A stretch of 64,000 bases of DNA, taken from Flavobacterium cheongpyeongense. GTDB taxonomy: Bacteria; Bacteroidota; Bacteroidia; Flavobacteriales; Flavobacteriaceae. Where the stretch lies: NCBI RefSeq assembly GCF_003202435.1, contig NZ_QJHK01000002.1:1-64000 (forward strand), written 5' to 3'. A program made the position numbers and the translations under genes. Shown one piece after another: positions 18,804 through 25,900 of the stretch (its first letter is position 1; every line of letters begins with the position of its first letter). The notes below the pieces were generated by a model. The model was not told the origin of the DNA. It saw only the letters and a list, made by a program, of their open reading frames with translations, and ran no database searches.

Positions 18804-18947
18804 ATCCGAATTTAACGAAAAAAGCATATACAAACTTAGGATTTTGAAGTATAAATTCTCTTAAAAAAACACTTCACATTAAAAAAATTAAAAAACGCCA
18901 TAAATTATTGATTTAAGACGTTTTACATTTTGTTTTTTCTTCATTAT

Positions 18948-19121
18948 TTAGTTTTTCACCAAAATCAGGTACTTTTCATTTGAATTTTTGAGTATCAACA
19001 TCATAATTTTTTCGATTTTAAAAACTTCATCATGATCTTTATATGGATGTTTTGAGGTATCAGTCCGATTCTCAGAATCCCTATTTTTAGTACTTTTCGA
19101 ATTTTGATTATTGGGGTTCAT
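18948..19121 (-). CDS. Hypothetical 57-residue small protein
   Basis: A minus-strand ORF begins MNPNNQNSKSTKNRDSEN and ends KIMMLILKNSNEKYLILVKN: a polar, Asn/Ser-rich N-terminal half and an amphipathic C-terminal half. It lies alone between the polyketide operon and the thioesterase gene in an otherwise empty 430-base gap. No family is recognised, and it may be fortuitous in AT-rich DNA. Confidence 0.3.
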   Translation of the reverse strand: MNPNNQNSKSTKNRDSENRTDTSKHPYKDHDEVFKIEKIMMLILKNSNEKYLILVKN

Positions 19122-19229
19122 AGTTTGCCAATTTTAAGCTGCATTAAAGGTATCCCAAATACTTACAGGTGTTCTTATATAATTTTTATGAAAAGTTATA
19201 AAATACTACTGATGAATCCTTTAAAATAA

Positions 19230-19721
19230 TTAAGCTGCAGTTTTGCTTTTGAACTCCTTGATAATTTTCACATATCTGTTTTCAAAAATTGATTCCTCAA
19301 TTGGTACCAAAACCGATTCAAATAATTTCATTAAATCATCAGAATGGCTCGCTGCTTTTTTTGTCAGGATGTTGTATGGAATAAATTTGATCCATAGAAT
19401 AGCTTTTAATTCTGTTTCATCCTCATTCCACATTTTCATTTCAACCAGAAGAAGATTTTCGGAATATTGAATTAACTGCGATTCTATTACGACTGTTTCC
19501 ATTGTAGCGGCAGGTTTTACGTAACTTATCTGATTAGAGGCAACAACCCAGCTAAGCCCTGTCGCTGCCATATATTTAAATATGTCAAGATCATAGTGTT
19601 CTGCAATCTGGTCTTCACGAACATTAATAAAATACTCGAGATATTTAGAATTGTTTAAATGATTAAAAGGATCACAATCCTGAAATCTGATTTTTCTCTT
19701 TGTTTTTAATATCTTATTCAT
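19230..19721 (-). CDS. Acyl-CoA thioesterase, 4HBT hotdog family
   Basis: 163 residues. RFQDCDPFNHLNNSKYLEYFINVRED (~residues 11-36) is the classic 4HBT motif with the catalytic Asp in DCDPFNHLN. Later strands (WVVASNQISYVKPA and METVVIESQLI) complete the hotdog. It should hydrolyse an acyl-CoA or acyl-ACP thioester. It is downstream of the TetR gene on the same strand, and the palindrome ATACCGATTGGTAT sits in the 50-base gap before its start, matching the palindrome ahead of tetR. It is plausibly the regulator's main target. Confidence 0.85.
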   Translation of the reverse strand: MNKILKTKRKIRFQDCDPFNHLNNSKYLEYFINVREDQIAEHYDLDIFKYMAATGLSWVVASNQISYVKPAATMETVVIESQLIQYSENLLLVEMKMWNEDETELKAILWIKFIPYNILTKKAASHSDDLMKLFESVLVPIEESIFENRYVKIIKEFKSKTAA

Positions 19722-19740
19722 TTGAATATAAATTGCGTAA

Positions 19741-19754
19741 ATACCGATTGGTAT
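19741..19754. promoter_or_regulatory. Candidate TetR operator before the thioesterase gene
   Basis: ATACCGATTGGTAT is a 14-base near-palindrome, one base different from the perfect palindrome at 20401-20414. It lies 20 bases before the thioesterase start codon. Confidence 0.7.
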
Positions 19755-19773
19755 CTACAGGGTTAAATTTTTT

Positions 19774-20355
19774 TTATTTCTGAATGCTGTTTATAAAAGT
19801 GCTGTCGATATAGTCCATTGTATTTGATATATAGGTTTGATCATCATGAGTGAAAGCTAAAAGCGAGCTTCCTTCAATTAATGACAAAATAACTCTAGCA
19901 GATTTATCCGGATCAGTATTGGAGTTGATTTCATTATTAACAATACCGTCTTTTATTATAGTAGTGAGACCATTGATAAATTTTTGAGATAATTTTTGTG
20001 CTTCATCAAATAAAAGTGGATTGATAAATTTTGTATCGACTCCAACACGCAGCATAGGGCAACCGCCTCTATCCTTGACTAAATCATAATAACTGCGCTG
20101 GTAATCTGTTATTGAGAATAATTTATTAATACTGCCATGTGTATTGGCAATTATTCTGAATAAAGGTTTTATTGCTACAGTTATATTTAGCTGAAAAGCT
20201 TTCAATGCTAAATCTTCCTTGTTCAAAAAATTGCAATAAATGGCGCCTTTTGTAAGTCCGGTCGCACTGGTTATATCGGCCAGGCTAGTTCCTACATAGC
20301 CTTGTTTATTAAAAATTGGTGCTACCTTCTCTAATATAAATTCAGATGTATTCAT
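19774..20355 (-). CDS. TetR/AcrR family transcriptional regulator
   Basis: 193 residues. The N-terminal helix-turn-helix is recognisable as FNKQGYVGTSLADITSATGLTKGAIYCNFLNKEDL (~residues 16-50). The C-terminal two thirds form the ligand-binding and dimerisation domain. It probably represses the thioesterase and itself, because near-identical palindromes lie before both genes. The inducer is unknown; a fatty acyl or polyketide-related thioester would suit the neighbouring genes. Confidence 0.92.
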   Translation of the reverse strand: MNTSEFILEKVAPIFNKQGYVGTSLADITSATGLTKGAIYCNFLNKEDLALKAFQLNITVAIKPLFRIIANTHGSINKLFSITDYQRSYYDLVKDRGGCPMLRVGVDTKFINPLLFDEAQKLSQKFINGLTTIIKDGIVNNEINSNTDPDKSARVILSLIEGSSLLAFTHDDQTYISNTMDYIDSTFINSIQK

Positions 20356-20400
20356 GATTTCTGCTTTATGTAAAAAAGTTTGCTACAAATATAATTATAA

Positions 20401-20414
20401 ATACCGATCGGTAT
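20401..20414. promoter_or_regulatory. Candidate TetR operator before tetR
   Basis: ATACCGATCGGTAT is a perfect 14-base palindrome 45 bases upstream of the TetR start codon, suitable for autoregulation. The flanking bases (AAATACCG, GGTATCT) also match the second site at 19741. Confidence 0.75.
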
Positions 20415-20594
20415 CTTTAAAATCAATTTTTTTTTTTTATACCATTCTGCACTGCAATATTTTTATTAAACTTGATGAAAAATTATGAACAAAAACTTAC
20501 CCCAAAGGGTTATTTGTTTGCTTATGATTTATAAAAAATGGGTATATCAGACATTAAAATTTATATAACAACTAACTTAGATTAGCATATCAAA

Positions 20595-21380
20595 TCAAAT
20601 ATTTCTTGGATCTCCTGCTAAATAAGTGTGGCTATACTTGAAATACTCATTAGACGTTTTTTCGCCTGCTTTGCCATCGACTCGTAATACACTTCCGGCT
20701 CTATTAAGTAAAGTTTGCAATTCTTTAGCCTCCCTGGAGACAGTCCCTGTATAATACATTGTTTTGTTTCCCAGTTTCAGAATTTGCTCTACAATATTAC
20801 CATTTGTCAGGATTATTAATTGCTGCTCCATTAAACGTCTTAGCAATACTGCTGCCCCACATTGTTTAGAAATTGAACTAGGATCGTATCGCCCATCCTG
20901 AATATACTTTCCTTTTGTGTAATGATTAGAATAACTCCACAAATACGGCGAATTAATTCCTTGTTTGTAATATCCTAATCCGTTAAATAATTCCAGCTTA
21001 TATAAGATTCCGGCAATGCTCCAATCTGTCCACAAGTTTAGTTTGTCATATACTAAAGCATCCTTAGCACTTTCTTCCCACGTAAAAGGCGGATTTCCTG
21101 CTTTTGGACGTCCCGCAGGAACTTGTACTGTTCGTTTGTTAAGTGAATCGCCATTATGTAAGTGGGTATCGAATCTCAAATTACCTTCCATACAGTGTAT
21201 AATAGCAATAACATACCAAGGAATTTGCAAGAGATCCCCCATAGTTTGATATCTGACTTTATTTAAAAGTATTTTTGCTGTTATCTTGTCAATTTCAGGG
21301 TATTTATCTTCTTTTATGGTACAGGAGGCAAATAATCTTTCGTAGTTGTTCTTTTTGTCTGATGGTACCATTGATGCCAT
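20595..21380 (-). CDS. Lysozyme-like family protein (COG5526 type)
   Basis: 261 residues without a signal peptide. The central block WYVIAIIHCMEGNLRFDTHLHNGD (~residues 54-77) with a conserved Glu, then RTVQVPAGRPKAGNPPFTWEESAKDAL and GYYKQGINSPYLWSYSNHYTKGKY, matches my recollection of a phage-lysozyme-related family. The C-terminal ~60 residues (TVSREAKELQTLLNRAGSVLRVDGKAGEKTSNEYF) look like a peptidoglycan-binding repeat. It may act on the cell wall, or export through a non-classical route (holin, effector). No phage genes surround it. Confidence 0.7.
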   Translation of the reverse strand: MASMVPSDKKNNYERLFASCTIKEDKYPEIDKITAKILLNKVRYQTMGDLLQIPWYVIAIIHCMEGNLRFDTHLHNGDSLNKRTVQVPAGRPKAGNPPFTWEESAKDALVYDKLNLWTDWSIAGILYKLELFNGLGYYKQGINSPYLWSYSNHYTKGKYIQDGRYDPSSISKQCGAAVLLRRLMEQQLIILTNGNIVEQILKLGNKTMYYTGTVSREAKELQTLLNRAGSVLRVDGKAGEKTSNEYFKYSHTYLAGDPRNI

Positions 21381-21865
21381 GGTAGTTTGTTTTTAATTAA
21401 TAAATATTTTGAATGTTCATTTTTCAGGTACCTGATTGTTGATGGTAATTACTTTTTTGTCTTTCTTCAAAATGAAAAGATAATTTGTAATAATAGTACA
21501 CAGATATTGTTTTATCAGATAACTCCAGATAACAAATCAAATTTTAGTGCGAGTAAAAAAAACAAATAAACTACTGATTTACAATTGTTTAAATTCAATG
21601 CTAAATTTGTGAACATCGAAGAGATGAAAAAAGAGTATTTATACGTGTTTTTAACATTAAAACGCAATCTTGTTTACAGGTACAAAATTGTACTTCAAAA
21701 AAAATCTGAAAAACTAACGTAAAAACTCATGCACTATTGAAAATAATTTCAGACAGTGTTCCTGCTACTATTTTTGTCAATTTAGGTCTTTAAAAACGAA
21801 ACAAAAAACAGGATCTTTAAAACAAAAAACACATTTAAACCACCTAATATTTATCTTTTTTTTGT
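21381..21865. other. Intergenic region without recognisable genes
   Basis: 485 AT-rich bases between two minus-strand genes. A 60-codon plus-strand frame at 21387-21569 has low-complexity composition and no credible start, so I see no supported feature. Confidence 0.4.
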
Positions 21866-22516
21866 TCAGCTTTTGAGTAGTGAGGTAATTTCCTTATCGG
21901 GTTTAGCATAGCTTAACCGGTCTAACTGTATGGTTTTATGATAACTGTCCAGTCCGGAGCATGTTAGTGTATTGGCTTTTTCTAAATTCACAAAACCATC
22001 CTCAGAAAGACAGTCTTCTCTAATAAAAATTTCGACAATCTCCCCGATAAACATACTGGTATCGTTAATTGCAATTTCTATTTTTTCTTTAAATTGGATA
22101 CCTAACTGTATGTTACTTTCTTTTACAAAAGGAGCAGCGAAGTTATTTTTATATTCTGCACTAAGCCCTGTAGCGTCAAATTCTGAGATTTCTCTGTTAT
22201 ACCTCGCTGATGTCTGGTGTGCCTGCTTATAAATCTGCTCGTTGATATGATTAATGGTATAAAAACCCGTATTCATAATATTTCTCATAGTATCACGCTC
22301 GGGCGGACTCGGACGAAAAATCATTCCAATTAAAGGCGGATTGGCACCAATATGAAAAAAAGAACTAAAAATGGATAAATTTGTATTTCCCTGTACATCA
22401 GAAGTTCCTACCAATGCGACACTTTTGAAACCTCCCAGACTATTGATTAAATGAACGGCATTTTGTCTGTCCATTTTTTGCAGGTCACTGGTCTTAAAAT
22501 TTGTTTTGTTTTTCAT
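21866..22516 (-). CDS. Flavin reductase-like FMN-binding protein
   Basis: 216 residues of split-barrel flavin reductase type. Recognisable elements are INSLGGFKSVALVGTSDVQGNTNLSIFSSFFHIGANPPLIGMIFRP (~residues 24-69, FMN phosphate pocket), DTMRNIMNTGFYTINHI, and EKIEIAINDTSMFIGEIVEIFI near the C-terminus. It should bind FMN and reduce it or a substrate with NAD(P)H. In several Flavobacteriaceae this protein is encoded beside cryptochrome/photolyase clusters together with DUF2452 and DUF2805 proteins. Both are next to it here, but no photolyase is present. Confidence 0.82.
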   Translation of the reverse strand: MKNKTNFKTSDLQKMDRQNAVHLINSLGGFKSVALVGTSDVQGNTNLSIFSSFFHIGANPPLIGMIFRPSPPERDTMRNIMNTGFYTINHINEQIYKQAHQTSARYNREISEFDATGLSAEYKNNFAAPFVKESNIQLGIQFKEKIEIAINDTSMFIGEIVEIFIREDCLSEDGFVNLEKANTLTCSGLDSYHKTIQLDRLSYAKPDKEITSLLKS

Positions 22517-22630
22517 TAGGTTTAAATTTTATAAAAAAACGCATTGGGTCAAATTCGTTTTTGATGATTATTTTTTCTTAAGTTCGGGTAATTTTGATAG
22601 AAAATTGAACCGAGAATAAAAAACATCATC

Positions 22631-22730
22631 AAAAACGGGTTTCGGTATCTTTTTGTTCCGTTTCCGTTACACAAAAACCGAACTGACTTTTTGAGTAATT
22701 CAGAATCAACAGATTTAAAATGTAGGACCT
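22631..22730. repeat. Dispersed intergenic repeat, copy A
   Basis: The core aaaacgggtttcggtatc...ccgaactgacttttt matches copy B at 23641-23742 along about 100 bases, with many substitutions and small indels. Both lie downstream or upstream of the DUF2452/DUF2805 genes. Confidence 0.5.
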
Positions 22731-22731
22731 C

Positions 22732-23133
22732 TTAATCGATGCGTATCCACTTTTTATCACTGTTAAGTCTAAAAGTACCTACATGTTCCTTATTCCATTC
22801 ATTAGGTCCGATTAGGGAGAGAAAATCAAAACCGTCTGTATCTTTATATAAGTGATATATTTCACCAACAATAGGTTCAAAAGAAAATCTGGCATTGTAC
22901 ACCAGTTCATTCCACTGGAATTCTTTGATTAAATTCTGGTATTGAATTTTTAGTTCATTGAATTTACTCTCAAATTCTCTGTTTACCTTATTGATACCCG
23001 TATTTTTCCAGCCGGCAACATCATCAGCTTTTATTACCGGCGCACCTACATTAGTGGCATACGGTAACAGGCTTGCATTATAGCCCTCTTCGTTAGAAAA
23101 TACTACATTATCGGGTTTGTCTTTTTGGATCAT
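22732..23133 (-). CDS. DUF2452 protein
   Basis: 133 residues, cytosolic. KPDNVVFSNEEGYNASLLPYATNVGAPVI (~5-33), a central helix VNREFESKFNELKIQYQNLIKEFQWNELVYNARFSFEP, and EIYHLYKDTDGFDFLSLIGPNEWNKEHVGTFRLNSDKKW at the C-terminus are the DUF2452 pattern as I know it. Function unknown. It is 14 bases downstream of the DUF2805 gene and likely co-transcribed. The family commonly accompanies photolyase or cryptochrome neighbourhoods, but the reason is not established. Confidence 0.8.
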   Translation of the reverse strand: MIQKDKPDNVVFSNEEGYNASLLPYATNVGAPVIKADDVAGWKNTGINKVNREFESKFNELKIQYQNLIKEFQWNELVYNARFSFEPIVGEIYHLYKDTDGFDFLSLIGPNEWNKEHVGTFRLNSDKKWIRID

Positions 23134-23147
23134 TTGCTAATATTTTT

Positions 23148-23450
23148 TTAACGTTTAGAGATTTTATTATTTGAAATTGCTTTTTGCCTTCTGCACTTGA
23201 ATCGATTCATTGCCTGAGGTCTTTTTGCAGCGTGTTTTGTTTTGCACTTTTCAACCCTTTCACGCCATAATTTGTAACTGCTGAACTTTAGTTCTTTTTT
23301 CATCAAAGCTTTTACATCGGCTTCAGACAGACCAAATTGAAATGTTATAGCATCAAATGGTGTGCGGTCTTCCCAGGCCATTTCAATAATTCTATCGATC
23401 TGAACTTCATTCAATACACTATTGTCGATTTTTAAAATTATGGATTTCAT
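23148..23450 (-). CDS. DUF2805 / TIGR03643 family protein
   Basis: 100 residues with the family core IDRIIEMAWEDRTPFDAITFQFGLSEADVKALMKKELKFSSYKLWRERVEKCKTKH (residues ~19-74), which forms a helix-turn-helix-like region. The basic tail (RPQAMNRFKCRRQKAISNN) suggests nucleic-acid contact, unproven. Function unknown. It leads the small minus-strand pair with DUF2452. Confidence 0.85.
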   Translation of the reverse strand: MKSIILKIDNSVLNEVQIDRIIEMAWEDRTPFDAITFQFGLSEADVKALMKKELKFSSYKLWRERVEKCKTKHAAKRPQAMNRFKCRRQKAISNNKISKR

Positions 23451-23640
23451 TGTTTTTTTTGTTTAATCTTTTGAGTATAAATTTAAACAAAATTAATGAT
23501 TTTTTAGCTTTGGTATTAGAAATACATTTTTATGGAATTTAAAGATACATTGGGTGTACTTAGCATTTGATGCTAATTTCTCGTTATTTAAGAGTAATTT
23601 CTTATGTAAAATGATATCTATAACAGAAAAATCATGATTT

Positions 23641-23742
23641 GAAAACGATTCCCGATACATTTTTTGTTATGTTTCTCTACACAATAAGTTCCCCAACTGA
23701 CTTTTTTTATAATTTCACCAAACGGGTTACTGCGATACAGGA
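23641..23742. repeat. Dispersed intergenic repeat, copy B
   Basis: The text gaaaacgattcccgatac...ccccaactgacttttttta aligns with copy A (22631-22730). Its ...ccccaactga... part also matches text at the right edge of the window (about 63946 onward). On the minus strand it reads as a decayed ORF (KKVSWGTYCVEKHN), so the family may be relics of a coding element. Confidence 0.5.
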
Positions 23743-24033
23743 CAGAATTGCAAGCCATAGATGAGGGACAAAAATATATCGAAGGCAATAATAGTATCAT
23801 TTTGTTCAAACGTTATCGTAAAAATTCAAATAATAATAAATCGAGTTTTATTCCTACTTTTTTACTTCTATTCATTAGTTTTGATGCTAAATCTTTTGTA
23901 AAAAGGCAGTTTTATTGATATTACTTATATATTTGTTCAACAAAATTTAGACAAAATTATTACAGAGCAAACAAATATCAGAATCGATGAAACCTACTAT
24001 AAAGAACTTTTTTATTCTTTATATCCACGACTT

Positions 24034-24498
24034 GTGAGCTATAGTTTTGGTTTTGTAAAAGATAATTTTATGGCCGAGGAAGTAGTCGAAAATGTGATGC
24101 TTCAACTTTGGGAAAACCGCTTAAAGTTTGAAAAAATTGTCGACGTAAAATCCTATTTGTACAGGATGGTCAGAAACGGGTCTTTACTTGTTTTAAAAAA
24201 AGAAATAAAATCAGTAGAACTTGACAAATCATTGTCTGAAGATGCTCCCGAATTTGATTTTAATATTTTGGAAGAAGAAATATACGCTGTTTTAATAGAT
24301 GCTTTAAATTCGCTTCCCGAAAAATGTAAAGAAGTTTTTGAACTTTCCTGTCTTGAAGGAATGAAGTATAAAGATATAGCCGAAAAGCTTAACATTTCTG
24401 TCAATACGGTTAAGTCACAGCGTGCCCGTGCCATTGAGTTATTAAAGGAAAAACTAAAAAATCACTCCGAACTTTTATTTATTTTACTTTTTCTTTAA
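24034..24498 (+). CDS. ECF RNA polymerase sigma factor, start uncertain
   Basis: An ECF sigma-70 with region 2 (SYSFGFVKDNFMAEEVVENVMLQLWENR) and region 4 (LNSLPEKCKEVFELSCLEGMKYKDIAEKLNISVNTVKSQRARAIELLKEKL). From the GTG at 24034 it has 154 residues, but the same frame is open upstream to 23902 and reads RIDETYYKELFYSLYPRLV, which belongs to region 2.1. That extension contains no ATG, GTG or TTG. Either a rare start codon (ATT/ATC) is used or the true start was lost. It is followed by fecR and the SusC/D operon, which it probably activates. Confidence 0.8.
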   Translation: MSYSFGFVKDNFMAEEVVENVMLQLWENRLKFEKIVDVKSYLYRMVRNGSLLVLKKEIKSVELDKSLSEDAPEFDFNILEEEIYAVLIDALNSLPEKCKEVFELSCLEGMKYKDIAEKLNISVNTVKSQRARAIELLKEKLKNHSELLFILLFL

Positions 24499-24597
24499 AG
24501 TTTTTCAAAAAACCTTCCACCCATTTTTAATGTTTCGTACTCTTAGTTATATAACATTTACTTAAAATGTTAATAACAGATACTTAATATCAAAAAT

Positions 24598-25800
24598 ATG
24601 TCTTTAGAAAGAAAAGAATTTATAATCGCTGACCTCATAAGAAAAGAGTTGCTTCTGGGTGAATTATCGACAGAGGAGAATGTTTTTTTGCAAAAATGGC
24701 TTTCGGTGCCCGAAAACGAGGCATATTATCAAAAGGTTATTAATTTTGAAACTTTAAAATCGAAAGAATCATTTTACAGCGGTATTGATACTGATATTGC
24801 ATTCGAAAGAATCAGAGAAAAAATCAATCAGAATCATGTACCGGTTGTTCCTCTTTTCAAATATAAAAACCTGCTGAAATATGCGGCAGTTTTTTTATTC
24901 TTACTTGGTCTTACCGCTTCTTATCTTTTTATAAATAATAAAGCAGCTCAGAAAGAAGAAATTAGTGTTACAACTATTTCTCCAAAATATAACAGTCCTA
25001 CTTTAGTTTTGGCAGATGGCACTTTAGTTTCCTTAGAGGCTAAAAAAGAAAAAATAGTTTCAAAAAATGGGGTGATCTCGAATATGAATCACGTTTTAGT
25101 TTACGATGCTAAAAACTTAAAAGGTCAAACTTCCGGAGAGCATACCTTAATTGTCCCTGTTGGGGGTATTTATGCCGTTAATCTTTCAGACGGAACAAAA
25201 GTCTGGCTGAACTCAAAATCATCATTAAAATATCCGGTTGAATTTAGCGGTAGCAAAAGAACTGTAATTCTTGAAGGAGAAGCTTATTTTGAAGTAAGCA
25301 AAGATCCACACAGTCCGTTTACTGTAAAAACAAAATTCGGGAATGTTACAGTTTTAGGAACACACTTTAATGTAAGTTCTTATGCAGAAGACAACACTTT
25401 TGCAACCACACTTGCAGAAGGAAAAGTAAAAGTTTCTGATTTTGGTGCTGATGAAAAAAAATCGGTGGTTTTAAATCCCGGAGAACAATCAAATGTGGAT
25501 ACTAAAAATGATGGTTCTGTAACTGTTGCAACTGTGGATCCATCGGTATATACAGCCTGGAAAGATGGAAAATTTTATTTTGAAAATGAAAGCCTTAAAA
25601 GCATATTAGCCAAAATGTCAAGATGGTACAACTTTAATGTCAAGTTCGAAAACACATCGATCGGGCAGATTAAGTTCACCGGAATTGTTTTAAAAGAAGA
25701 ACCTATAGAACATCTTCTTGATATCATAAGTAAAACATCGAATGTGAAATATAAAATAACCAAAGTAAACCAAACCTATGAAGTAACTATAAGTAAGTAA
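24598..25800 (+). CDS. FecR-family anti-sigma factor
   Basis: 400 residues. The cytoplasmic N-terminal ~90 residues would hold the sigma factor. One membrane segment follows (YAAVFLFLLGLTASYLFI, ~residues 98-115), then the periplasmic FecR domain (HTLIVPVGGIYAVNLSDGTKVWLNSKSSLKYPVEF...EGEAYFEVSKD...GTHFNVSSY). The C-terminal DUF4974-type domain follows (FENESLKSILAKMSRWYNFNVKFEN). It should transmit the substrate signal from the SusC plug/STN domain to the ECF sigma encoded 99 bases upstream. Its gene directly precedes susC. Confidence 0.93.
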   Translation: MSLERKEFIIADLIRKELLLGELSTEENVFLQKWLSVPENEAYYQKVINFETLKSKESFYSGIDTDIAFERIREKINQNHVPVVPLFKYKNLLKYAAVFLFLLGLTASYLFINNKAAQKEEISVTTISPKYNSPTLVLADGTLVSLEAKKEKIVSKNGVISNMNHVLVYDAKNLKGQTSGEHTLIVPVGGIYAVNLSDGTKVWLNSKSSLKYPVEFSGSKRTVILEGEAYFEVSKDPHSPFTVKTKFGNVTVLGTHFNVSSYAEDNTFATTLAEGKVKVSDFGADEKKSVVLNPGEQSNVDTKNDGSVTVATVDPSVYTAWKDGKFYFENESLKSILAKMSRWYNFNVKFENTSIGQIKFTGIVLKEEPIEHLLDIISKTSNVKYKITKVNQTYEVTISK

Positions 25801-25900
25801 AACAAAAAAACCGGAAAATATTGCAGTATTTCCCGGCTAGTATTTGTTCAGTCGAAAAAAGAGATCGAATTCAATTTAACCAACCAAAACATTTAAAAGT

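Noticed and set aside
21387..21569. 60-codon plus-strand frame in the 21.4-21.9 kb gap
   Set aside because: Starts without ATG, low-complexity AT-rich composition and no conserved feature.
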